From a virus, in IMG/VR virus record IMGVR_UViG_3300027810_000040, positions 1-30,061 of that record: a stretch of 30,061 bases of DNA; one strand, 5' to 3'. Below, piece after piece: positions 1-7,600 of this stretch. The stretch's first letter is position 1. Each line of letters begins with the position of its first letter. The position numbers and the translations under genes are program-made. The notes beneath the pieces are model-generated. The model ran no database searches and was not told where the DNA came from. It saw only the letters and a program-made list of their open reading frames with translations.

Positions 1-1
1 G

Positions 2-91
2 GATGCTGTCTTATACTTACAAAAAGCTAAAGAAGTATATACTGAGGATCTTCAAGATAACTTAAACGCTAAATATGAGGAAACCATTTAA
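2..91 (+). CDS. C-terminal end of an unidentified protein (5' partial)
   Basis: A reading frame is open from the left edge and stops with TAA at 89-91, giving 29 visible residues that are charged and probably helical. It contains no ATG, so its start must lie outside the window. Its end overlaps the ATG of the nuclease gene at 75 by 17 bases, which is the same packing style as the following genes and supports it being real. Too little is visible to name it. From its position, a replication or nucleotide-metabolism protein is a reasonable guess, but nothing in the residues proves that. Confidence 0.6.
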   Translation, partial: DAVLYLQKAKEVYTEDLQDNLNAKYEETI

Positions 92-533
92 AAGAACAAG
101 CGGAAAACGCGGACCAGTAAGAGCAAAGAAGGTATCATATGATGGTATCGACTTTGCCTCCGGGCTGGAAAAGCATATGTACGTAGCTATGAAAGAAGCT
201 GGTATAAAAAGCAAGTACGAAGGAGAAACTTTTGTTTTACTTAACGGTTTTCATTTTGAAAATCAAGTGTATGAGAGACAAGCTAATGGAAAAGGAGAGT
301 ATAAAAATAGAGGTGAGAAAAGAATCTTACCTATTAAATACACTCCTGATTTTATCGGTGAAGATTTTATAATAGAAACAAAAGGTAGAGCTAACGAATC
401 ATTCCCTATGAGATGGAAACTATTTAAACAATTAGTTACAAATCAATTCCCAGGGTATACGATTTATAAACCACAAAATCAAGCAGAATGTCAAGAGACC
501 GTAAGATTAATCCTTTCGAAGCAAAGAGGATAG
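75..533 (+). CDS. PD-(D/E)XK-type phage nuclease, DUF1064-like
   Basis: This 152-residue protein has the layout of small phage endonucleases of the PD-(D/E)XK fold. The visible elements are a basic N-terminus, a helix carrying 'SGLEKHMY' (Glu32), a strand with 'TPDF' (Asp92), then 'IIETKG' (Glu101, Lys103), and a C-terminal helix/strand pair. Glu-Asp-Glu-x-Lys is the expected metal-binding and catalytic set. Known relatives in phages cut branched or flap DNA, or act as Holliday-junction resolvase-like enzymes. The role here in resolving replication or recombination intermediates before packaging is inferred. It overlaps the preceding frame by 17 bases and the following small gene by 46 bases, which suggests co-translation. 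No membrane segment or signal peptide is seen. The fold call is fairly secure; the precise substrate is unknown. Confidence 0.75.
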   Translation: MRKPFKRTSGKRGPVRAKKVSYDGIDFASGLEKHMYVAMKEAGIKSKYEGETFVLLNGFHFENQVYERQANGKGEYKNRGEKRILPIKYTPDFIGEDFIIETKGRANESFPMRWKLFKQLVTNQFPGYTIYKPQNQAECQETVRLILSKQRG

Positions 534-670
534 CCAGACAGAAATATGCGGAAAGACAAATTGACAAGTTTGTTAAATGGAGTTGGGAGATTAGAGGCAA
601 GATTAAATATAAAGATATAATTAAATTACACAACGAATATAAAATAGAATGTTATGGGTGGAGAAAGTAA
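488..670 (+). CDS. Small basic protein of unknown function
   Basis: This is a 60-residue protein rich in Lys, Arg and aromatic residues, probably all helical, with isoleucine-rich and 'IKYKDIIKLHNEY' segments in the second half. Nothing in it identifies a family. It fills the space between the nuclease and the next small gene. It overlaps the nuclease by 46 bases and the next frame by 17 bases. The long overlap makes the start slightly uncertain, but no later ATG offers a convincing shorter version. Its composition suggests a small nucleic-acid-binding accessory protein, which is inference only. The opposite-strand frame over this area looks like a shadow. Confidence 0.6.
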   Translation: MSRDRKINPFEAKRIARQKYAERQIDKFVKWSWEIRGKIKYKDIIKLHNEYKIECYGWRK

Positions 671-800
671 GAATTGGTCATTAGAATTTGGATTATATCC
701 AGGTATATTATTTGGCTTTAGAAGTTATGAAGATGAAGAGAAAAGTATTCATGTGCTATACATACCTTTTGTGGATTTAGCTTTGTTTATTTACAACTAA
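654..800 (+). CDS. 48-residue small protein, translationally linked to nrdB
   Basis: An ATG at 654 opens 48 codons ending in TAA at 798-800. The protein has an acidic middle ('SYEDEEKS') and an aromatic, hydrophobic C-terminus ('VLYIPFVDLALFIYN'). It fits the only gap between the 60-residue gene and nrdB. Its start lies 17 bases inside the previous gene and its stop shares one base with the nrdB start (TAATG), the classic arrangement for translational coupling. Small proteins like this are common in phage early regions. I cannot assign a function, and the hydrophobic end is too short to call a secure membrane span. Confidence 0.6.
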   Translation: MGGESKNWSLEFGLYPGILFGFRSYEDEEKSIHVLYIPFVDLALFIYN

Positions 801-1768
801 TGGGACTTTTTGATGAGCGCGTAGCGTACAAACCGTTTGAATATCCTGAATACTACACTGAGGGTTGGTTAAAACAAGCACAAGCATTTTGGTTACACAC
901 TGAAATATCTATGCAAGGTGATCTTAAAGACTGGAATGAAAAGTTAGATGAAAAAGAAAAGCACTTAGTCGGGAATATACTTCTCGGCTTTGCTCAAACA
1001 GAATGTGCGGTATCAGATTACTGGACACAAAAAGTTGTTGGTTGGTTTCCTAAGCACGAGATACAGCAAATGGCTATGATGTTTGGATCACAAGAAACAA
1101 TTCACGCTGTTGCTTACAGCTATTTAAACGAAACTTTAAAGCTAGAAGACTATGAAGCGTTTTTACACGAACCGGCTACAGCGGAAAGATTTAACAACCT
1201 TGTTGCGTATAAAGGTAATAGTCGTACTGGTATTGCTAAGTCTCTTGCTGTTTTTTCTGCCTTTGCTGAAGGCGTTAGTCTTTATTCTGCTTTTGCAGTA
1301 CTCTATTCTTTCCAGTTAAGAAACTTATTGAAAGGTATAGGTCAACAAATGAAGTGGTCTGTAAGAGATGAATCTTTGCATAGTAAAATGGGTTGTCAAT
1401 TATTTAGACATATGTGTGAAGAGGATAATCAATTGCTTGATCTGTGTCGCGAGGACATCATTAAATCGGCTGAGGCGATGGTTTCATTAGAAACTAATTA
1501 CATTACTAAGATGTTTGAAAAGGGTGACATAGAGGGCATCAAATCAAACGATTTAAAACACTTTATAAAGAAAAGAACAAATGAAAAACTTGTGGAACTC
1601 GGTTATGTTGACCTGGGTAACTATTTTGCGTATGACACCGCTGCAGCAGCTAACCTTGATTGGTTTTATCATCTTACCGGGGGCGTCACTCATACTGATT
1701 TTTTCGCTATTCGTCCAACAGATTATTCAAAAGCAGGCGAAGATGAAGACTACGAAGACATATGGTAA
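800..1768 (+). CDS. nrdB: Ribonucleoside-diphosphate reductase, class I small subunit
   Basis: This 322-residue protein holds the diiron site and tyrosyl radical that drive NrdA, supplying deoxynucleotides for phage DNA synthesis. The carboxylate/histidine ligands are visible in order: Glu68 ('QTECAVSDYW', the position that is Asp84 in E. coli NrdB), Glu99 and His102 ('QETIHAVAY'), Glu157 ('FAEGV'), and Glu191 and His194 ('RDESLH'). Tyr106 sits four residues after His102, where the radical tyrosine belongs, so a normal tyrosyl-radical enzyme is expected. The acidic C-terminus ending in Trp ('DEDYEDIW') fits the tail that docks on the large subunit. It starts on a TAATG overlap with the upstream small gene. 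The order is nrdB first, with a 70-residue gene between the two subunits. Length is normal for phage NrdB. Confidence 0.95.
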   Translation: MGLFDERVAYKPFEYPEYYTEGWLKQAQAFWLHTEISMQGDLKDWNEKLDEKEKHLVGNILLGFAQTECAVSDYWTQKVVGWFPKHEIQQMAMMFGSQETIHAVAYSYLNETLKLEDYEAFLHEPATAERFNNLVAYKGNSRTGIAKSLAVFSAFAEGVSLYSAFAVLYSFQLRNLLKGIGQQMKWSVRDESLHSKMGCQLFRHMCEEDNQLLDLCREDIIKSAEAMVSLETNYITKMFEKGDIEGIKSNDLKHFIKKRTNEKLVELGYVDLGNYFAYDTAAAANLDWFYHLTGGVTHTDFFAIRPTDYSKAGEDEDYEDIW

Positions 1769-1798
1769 CAAATTTAAACAACAAAAAGAAAATTTAAA

Positions 1799-2011
1799 AT
1801 GAAAGAACAAACACTAATTGAATTGAAGAATAAAGTTGAAACATTAGGTAAGGCTACACAGTATTTAATGCAAGAACAAAAGCAGTTAAAAGATTTAGCA
1901 ATAGGTACATTGGAAACAATTAAGCTTATGCCGGGTTACGAAACTGCTATAGAGTCTCTTAAAGAGAAAATGAATAACGAAGTTGCTGAAGAGAAAAAAC
2001 TAGAATTATAA
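1799..2011 (+). CDS. Short coiled-coil protein between nrdB and nrdA
   Basis: This 70-residue protein is rich in Glu, Lys, Leu and Gln, with heptad-like spacing in its first half ('LIELKNKVETLGKATQYLM'). It looks like one or two helices, probably a coiled coil. It begins 30 bases after nrdB and ends one base before the nrdA start, so it is translated as part of the RNR unit. I do not recognise a family. It could be an assembly or regulatory accessory of the reductase, or an unrelated small phage protein placed there. It has no cysteines, so it is not a glutaredoxin or thioredoxin. Confidence 0.7.
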   Translation: MKEQTLIELKNKVETLGKATQYLMQEQKQLKDLAIGTLETIKLMPGYETAIESLKEKMNNEVAEEKKLEL

Positions 2012-2012
2012 T

Positions 2013-3731
2013 ATGTGGAACAATGACTGGAAAAAAGGAGAAGATTACCCTGCGTGGGGTGATAACGACGTATACAAAAAGACTATATCCGGGGGATATT
2101 TATTCGACGGAGAAAGTCCTAAAGAAGCATACGAAAGAGTCACTAAAACTGTTGCTCGTAGATTATATAAGCCGGAAATGGCCGAAACGTTTTTTAATTA
2201 CATCTGGAATGGCTGGCTTTGCTTGGCTAGTCCGGTACTCTCCAACACAGGGACTGATCGCGGCTTACCTATTAGTTGTTTTGGTATTGATGTTGCTGAT
2301 TCGATCCAAGATATTGGACAAAAAAATCTAGAAATGATGATGCTTGCTAAGCACGGAGGTGGAGTAGGCTTAGGATTAAACCAAATAAGACCTGCGGGCG
2401 CTAAAATAACAGGTAATGGAACATCAGACGGGGTTGTACCTTTTTGCAAGATATATGATTCAACAATCCTTGCAACAAATCAAGGATCAGTCAGAAGAGG
2501 TGCTGCTTCAATTAATATCAACATTGAACATGGAGACTTCGAGGAGTGGCTTGAAATCAGAGAGCCTAAGGGAGATGTTAATAGACAATCGCTTAATCTA
2601 CATCAGTGCGCAATTGTTGGTGATAAATTCATGCGTAAACTTGAACAAGGAGATGCTGACGCTAGGAATAGATGGAGTAAACTTCTTAGAAAACGAAAAG
2701 CAACTGGCGAGCCGTATATTATGTTTAAAGGCAATGTTAACAAAGCAAATCCAGAAGCATATAAACAGAACGGATTAAAAGTCCACATGACTAACATATG
2801 TAGTGAAATAGCATTGCATACCGACGAAACGCATAGCTTTGTATGCTGCTTGTCATCATTAAATTTAGCAAAATATGAAGAATGGAAAGACACTAACCTT
2901 ATATATGACGCCACTTGGTTTCTTGACGGTGTTATGGAAGAATTTATTCAAAAAGCAAAAGGTCTTAGAGGATTCGAAAATTCTATTCGCTCTGCACAGA
3001 AAGGGAGAGCATTGGGATTGGGAGTACTTGGATGGCACACGTACTTACAAGATAAGGGAATTCCTTTCGAGGGTTTACTTTCGCAGTTTGAAACTAGGAA
3101 AATATTTTCACAGATTAAAATTGAAAGTGAAAGAGCCTCCAGGAATCTTGCTGAAGTTTATGGCGAACCTTTATGGTGTGTCGGCACTGGTATGCGTAAT
3201 ACTCACCTGCGTGCTGTTGCTCCCACTGTTAGTAATAGTAAGCTTAGTGGGAATGTTTCGCCAGGAATAGAACCTTGGGCTGCTAATGTATTCACAGAAC
3301 AGGGAGCGAATGGTACTTTCATTAGAAAGAATCCAACGTTAGTTAAACTATTAAGAAAACACAAATTAAATAATGAGAAAATTTGGAGTAAAATATTGGC
3401 TGACGGAGGTAGTGTCCAAGATATCGTGGAGCTTGATAATATTACTATGGGCCACGACATACCTGCTAAAGAAGTGTTTAAAACGTTTAAGGAAATTAAT
3501 CAACTAGAATTAGTTGGTCAAGCTGGACTAAGGCAACAGTATATAGATCAGTCTGTTAGTTTAAACTTAGCTTTTCCTTCTACTGCTACACCAAAGTGGT
3601 TGAACAAAGTTCATTTTGATGCTTGGAAAAAAGGTGTTAAAACTTTATATTATACTAGAACTGAAAGCGTTCTACGTGGAGATATTGCGGCAGCGGCAAT
3701 GAATGAAGATTGTTTAGCGTGTGATGGCTAA
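2013..3731 (+). CDS. nrdA: Ribonucleoside-diphosphate reductase, class I large subunit (compact form)
   Basis: This is the catalytic subunit that reduces ribonucleotides to deoxyribonucleotides together with NrdB. Visible hallmarks are 'ASPVLSNTG' followed by Cys89, the catalytic triad 'NICSE' (Asn261, Cys263, Glu265), Cys278/Cys279 before 'LSSLNL', 'APTVSNSKLSGNVSPGIEP' in the barrel, 'FPSTATP' near 521, and the radical-transfer tyrosine pair Tyr546-Tyr547 in 'YYTRTES'. The last residues carry Cys567-x-x-Cys570, the swinging C-terminal dithiol that is re-reduced by a glutaredoxin or thioredoxin. At 572 residues it is much shorter than cellular NrdA (about 750) and starts almost directly in the catalytic domain. 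The ATP-cone allosteric domain is therefore absent, as in other small phage enzymes, and inhibition by dATP is probably lost (inference). It is the last gene before a strong terminator. Confidence 0.95.
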   Translation: MWNNDWKKGEDYPAWGDNDVYKKTISGGYLFDGESPKEAYERVTKTVARRLYKPEMAETFFNYIWNGWLCLASPVLSNTGTDRGLPISCFGIDVADSIQDIGQKNLEMMMLAKHGGGVGLGLNQIRPAGAKITGNGTSDGVVPFCKIYDSTILATNQGSVRRGAASININIEHGDFEEWLEIREPKGDVNRQSLNLHQCAIVGDKFMRKLEQGDADARNRWSKLLRKRKATGEPYIMFKGNVNKANPEAYKQNGLKVHMTNICSEIALHTDETHSFVCCLSSLNLAKYEEWKDTNLIYDATWFLDGVMEEFIQKAKGLRGFENSIRSAQKGRALGLGVLGWHTYLQDKGIPFEGLLSQFETRKIFSQIKIESERASRNLAEVYGEPLWCVGTGMRNTHLRAVAPTVSNSKLSGNVSPGIEPWAANVFTEQGANGTFIRKNPTLVKLLRKHKLNNEKIWSKILADGGSVQDIVELDNITMGHDIPAKEVFKTFKEINQLELVGQAGLRQQYIDQSVSLNLAFPSTATPKWLNKVHFDAWKKGVKTLYYTRTESVLRGDIAAAAMNEDCLACDG

Positions 3732-3762
3732 AGGCTAAAAGTTATAACTTTTTAATATATAT

Positions 3763-3794
3763 AAAGGGCTCTCGTAATTGAGGGCCCTTTTTTT
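3763..3794 (+). terminator. Intrinsic terminator of the RNR operon
   Basis: An 11-pair stem (3763-3773 with 3780-3790, one G·T wobble, GC-rich centre) closes a six-base loop. On the plus strand it is followed at once by a run of T. It lies 31 bases after the nrdA stop. On the minus strand the hairpin is followed only by TTTATATATATT, a weaker tract, so it may terminate the late operon from the other side less efficiently. The stop codon of the endolysin gene (3793-3795) falls in its T run. Confidence 0.85.
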
Positions 3795-4185
3795 ATTTCT
3801 TTGATGTTTTACTCCAACGAGCTCTTGCTCCTCGAATATCGACATGTGTAAAAGTATTGTATATACCTATGCCTCCTAGCTTAAAGCTTTCGCACTTCAT
3901 TAGATCATCTACAATAGCAGCCATATCCTTAGGCTTTATGTCGCTAGATTTAATATCGGCAGCTTTACCTTTTAAATGTTGTGAATTAACAGACCCACCA
4001 ACATCAGCATTATGTTCTTTGCAGCGATAAGCATTAGTTAAGTCTATCTTACCATATACATCTCTTATAACCTGTAGATTTTCCGCTAACTCTTGTACAT
4101 TTTTTTTAACAAACTCAGGCATAACGCAACCGCATTTGCATTCAAATTCATCCATACTAAAGTTGTCAGTAAGTTTTTTACTCAT
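3793..4185 (-). CDS. M15-family peptidase, probable endolysin
   Basis: This 130-residue protein matches the small zinc D-Ala-D-Ala carboxypeptidase/L,D-endopeptidase-like family (Peptidase M15). Visible elements are 'NAYRC' (Tyr53-Arg54), the zinc site 'SQHLKGKAADI' (His70, Asp77), and 'GGIGIY' followed by 'THVDIRG' (His114, Asp116), then 'ARW'. The N-terminus has a 'FECKCGC' patch (Cys16, 18, 20) typical of the subgroup. It has no signal peptide, so release to the cell wall would need a holin. The upstream 52-residue membrane protein, whose end it overlaps by eight bases, is the natural candidate. It is the last gene of the late minus-strand unit. The role is peptidoglycan cleavage at lysis. 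A virion-carried entry enzyme is less likely given this position. Confidence 0.88.
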   Translation of the reverse strand: MSKKLTDNFSMDEFECKCGCVMPEFVKKNVQELAENLQVIRDVYGKIDLTNAYRCKEHNADVGGSVNSQHLKGKAADIKSSDIKPKDMAAIVDDLMKCESFKLGGIGIYNTFTHVDIRGARARWSKTSKK

Positions 4186-4336
4186 CCTCTTCTTTTTTTA
4201 TTCTAGCCCATTTAGTTACGGTGTAACCAATAGTTACAATTAATAATATTATTTTTAGCCAGTCTTCTATGTGCATAAAAGTAGTAAGGCCTAGCGTGGA
4301 TCCGTTTATCATATATATTCTTAAATTTTCAGTCAT
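4178..4336 (-). CDS. Small single-span membrane protein, candidate holin
   Basis: ATG at 4336-4334 (minus strand) opens a 52-residue frame that ends in TAA at 4180-4178. Residues 1-25 are mostly polar ('MTENLRIYMINGSTLG'). Residues 27-43 are strongly hydrophobic ('WLKIILLIVTIGYTV') and bounded by tryptophans. The end is charged ('ARIKKEEDE'). This is the build of many short phage proteins found beside endolysins and annotated as putative holins. The gene starts two bases after the stop of the 87-residue gene, and its last eight bases overlap the endolysin start. Without it there would be an unexplained gap of about 150 bases. Holin is inferred from topology and position; a spanin or another membrane accessory is possible. 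Confidence 0.78.
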   Translation of the reverse strand: MTENLRIYMINGSTLGLTTFMHIEDWLKIILLIVTIGYTVTKWARIKKEEDE

Positions 4337-4338
4337 GA

Positions 4339-4602
4339 TTATTTCTTTTTTGGTTCACAACTACCTTTAGCTCCTTTTTTAGTACCTGGCACTCGCTTAT
4401 GCGTCTTCCAGCATTTAGCGGGAGAGTCGTGACCGTAGCCTTCTTTCTTTAAAGACAAATGTTCTTTGTTAGTTTCTGCTACTTCGACAGATCCATCTTT
4501 GCTATACATATTGTGCTTTTTAAAGGTAACCGGTGACCCTATGCTATACCCGTTGTTGCCTTTTATTCCTAGCCCCTGAGGGCCTGTTCCTCTTGTTCTC
4601 AT
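4339..4602 (-). CDS. Small basic Gly/Lys-rich protein
   Basis: This 87-residue protein is rich in Gly, Lys, Ser and His, with a predicted strongly positive charge and little hydrophobic content, so it is probably poorly ordered. Segments such as 'RTRGTGPQGLGIKG', 'NKEHLSLKKEGYGHDSP' and the Lys-rich end look like a short virion or DNA-associated protein. It contains two cysteines and several histidines in the second half, which could bind metal but form no known finger. It sits six bases after the giant virion protein gene and two bases before the candidate holin, so it belongs to the late unit. I do not recognise its function. Confidence 0.75.
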   Translation of the reverse strand: MRTRGTGPQGLGIKGNNGYSIGSPVTFKKHNMYSKDGSVEVAETNKEHLSLKKEGYGHDSPAKCWKTHKRVPGTKKGAKGSCEPKKK

Positions 4603-4608
4603 ATCTTT

Positions 4609-7600
4609 TTATTTTTTACTAAATGTAGAGCCAAATCCCGATTTGAATGATGATTTTGATCTTTTAAAAGTTTTACCAAACCCTGATTTTCCCTTAGATT
4701 TTTTATTTTTAATCAATCCTAAGTCCCATTGGCTATAACCTAAGCTTAATGCAATTGATTGCCACATTTTAGTGTCATTGTCAACCGCAACTCTTAAATT
4801 ATCTGCTTTTCTAATCACTCTATCTAAAGGTAAATTGAAAGCTGCAGATACTAACTGTCCAACAGCATAGTAAGCAGGATTATCTAATCCATACCCTTTC
4901 ATTTTGTCACGAGTTGTTTTATAACTAAAAGCTCTAGCGGCACTCATTATTTTTCTCATTTTAGAGTCTACAGGAGGGGATATACTTAAAGCCCTTTGAG
5001 CAGCAACAGTATAATCAGGTCTGTCTTTAGTGTTTTGGTTGTAAATTTCTGCAATTATATTTTTTATAGTGGAAGCTATAGCTCCATATATACCAGCTCC
5101 ACGTAAAACCGAGTCTAGCATTGAATTAGCAACCCTAAGTTTTTTATTTTCCGCTGCTTCTTCGTCATCATCAAATGCCATCGCAAATAAAGCCGCTTGT
5201 AAACTAGAAAATATAATATTTTGTACAGCGGTGTAATATATTATTTTAGTAATATTAGTTTTAGCATCCCCTCTTCCATTCTTAAGATCTAAGAAAGCTT
5301 TTTTAGACAATCTCATGTATTGCATAGGTGTATTTGCAAAAGCCAATACGATACGCCCTAATGGACTTGCTTGTTGTTGAGATACTCTATCTGGTCTAGA
5401 TGATTGCTGAGTTTCTTCTGCTATTTCTTGAAAGTCTAAGAAAGCTTTTTCTTCCGCTTCATTTTTAGACATTCCGTCAGATACATATTTGTTTATTCTG
5501 TTCCTAATAAATGACGCTCCACCCATAGCGATAGCAAAACTATCCGCCATTTGTGTTGGCGTAAAACCTGCTTTAAGTAATGCAGCAAAAGCCGCTTTAG
5601 CTTTATTAGTTTGAGTTTCAGCCGCACTTGCTATTTCATCAGCATTAACATCAAGCTTCAAGCCAGATCTTCTTTGTTTTAAGAAATCGGAATTGAATAG
5701 CATAGAAAAATCAGCCCAAAATTGTTTTTGATTTGAAAAAGCTTTTGCTGCTTCAATAGGATTATTATCTCCCCAGTTTATAAAGTTAACTATAGATAAG
5801 GTTTGCAACAATGCTGATCTTGTATTAAAAAACATTATAGTACCTACGGAATCATTAACCCAGTTTAAAAACACGTTGGTTAGCTTATTAGCTCCAGATG
5901 GTCTATTACGCCCTGTTTTCATTCTGTAAAGTATATCCATCAATGCTTCTTTATAGTTCTCACCAAACTGAGCCTCAAGTTTACTTAGATTGTCTTTAGT
6001 AAAAATAGCGTCTGCGTTTTCTTGCCATTCTTTTAAAAACTCTGCACGCTTTTGAGTGTTTACTTTATTTATAGCGTCTGTAGTTACAGTACCTGCTATC
6101 CACTTACCTTGAGGTTCCGGGTAACCACTTAAAGCTTTGTCTAATTGCCTCGCGAATTTTCTTAATTTAGGGCTACCGTTTACAAAATCAACTAATTCAG
6201 TTTGTTCTTCTGTTGTTAAATCTGGTATATCAAATCCGTTTTTAGTCCATAAATATACTCTAACTGCAACATCGTTAGTAAATCCTGTTTTATTAACCTT
6301 ACCTAATCCGGCTGGGGTATTTTTTATAGTCTTTTTTAATTCTTTTATAATTGCAGCTGCATTTTGCTTATAGCTTTCAAATTCCCGAATACCTTTTGCG
6401 AACGGGTCAAATAAAGTTTCTTTAAACCAAGCTTGATGAGCGTCTCCTTGTTTCTTTATACCTGTTATTTTATATAATAACCCTGCAAAATCTTCTGCAG
6501 ATGGGGGTAGAAAGAATTTAAACCTTCCTTTTTTACTACCAAGCATTGTAGCTTTACTGCTAGATATTTTCTTACTAGCATCTAATCCAGTAACATCTTG
6601 TATAATAGTATTAAATTCAGTGTTTAGTTTTGAAGCGTCTGCAGCTGCTTGAGTTGCTGTCTTGCTAAACTGAAGTATTGTTACACCCTTTAAAAAGTCT
6701 ATTGCTCTTTGGTCATTGTATCTAGCCTTACCTTTTACACCTGTTTCAGTTTGTATTTTTCTTAATAATTTATCAAACTTTTTGGAAACTAAATTAATCT
6801 TAGCACCATCTAAAGTTTTATTAAGCTTAGCTTCGTTTTCGTCTACTAAGAATTCTTTCCATGCAATAAATATATCTTTAGCCTCAGTTTCATGTTCTAA
6901 TATTGCCTCTTTGACTTTTAAACCTTCGAAAGCAAAACCAGCAGTACTCATTTTTCTAATAGGTCCCCTCTGATCCGCACTAAGCAGGGATAAGAAACCA
7001 ACAAAAGCATCGGTATCTTTTGCTGCTATTGCGTTTTTCGCTTCACCTAAAAGCCAAGCTCTCACTTCCGCCGCTTCTTTGTTCATTGTTTGAACACTCC
7101 CTTCAAAATTAGATTTTATTCTTGTAATATCAGCTAATCCTTGCAGCCTAACACCATCTCTTAGTATGTAAGATCTATTTTTTACTGTATCTTCCTCAAG
7201 ACTAAAGCCGTATTTAGCAGGATCTCCTAATATTGGTTTTAATATTTGAGAATATACCTCCGAATTTTTAGTAATTCCACTTAAACCAAGCGTTCTAATA
7301 GATCTGCTTACATACCCTAAAAACAATTCAGCTTGCTTGCCTTTAGTAGCATCGTCTTTAGCGTTCTTAAAACTTGATTTAAAGTTGGATATAGCATAGT
7401 TATACCCAATAGTCTTTTGCTGGTATGAATATATTTTTTGGTTGGCAGTTATTGCGGTTATTAAAAACTTAACAGTATTAACATAATTTAATCTGTTAGA
7501 CAACAAATTTAATACTTCAGCCCTATATTCTCTTGTAGATCTTACACTTAAAATATCAGTACCAGCTGTCCAAACTAGTTTAGCTAAATCCTCAAAGTTG

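Noticed and set aside
436-633. 65-residue minus-strand frame
   Set aside because: It lies opposite the nuclease and the 60-residue gene, runs against the direction of the operon and has a leucine/isoleucine-rich composition typical of an AT-rich shadow frame.
765-775. A Bacteroidota-like -7 promoter element (TAnnTTTG) just ahead of nrdB
   Set aside because: The sequence is TACCTTTTG, one base too long, lies inside the 48-residue gene and has no clear upstream partner at the right distance.
1581-1802. 73-residue plus-strand frame inside nrdB
   Set aside because: It overlaps conserved nrdB codons in another frame, and nrdB has all its expected residues.
2198-3460. Several frames on both strands inside nrdA (for example 2416-2778 plus, 2603-2914 minus, 3203-3460 minus)
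   Set aside because: All sit within the intact catalytic sequence of nrdA and have no independent start context or recognisable protein character.
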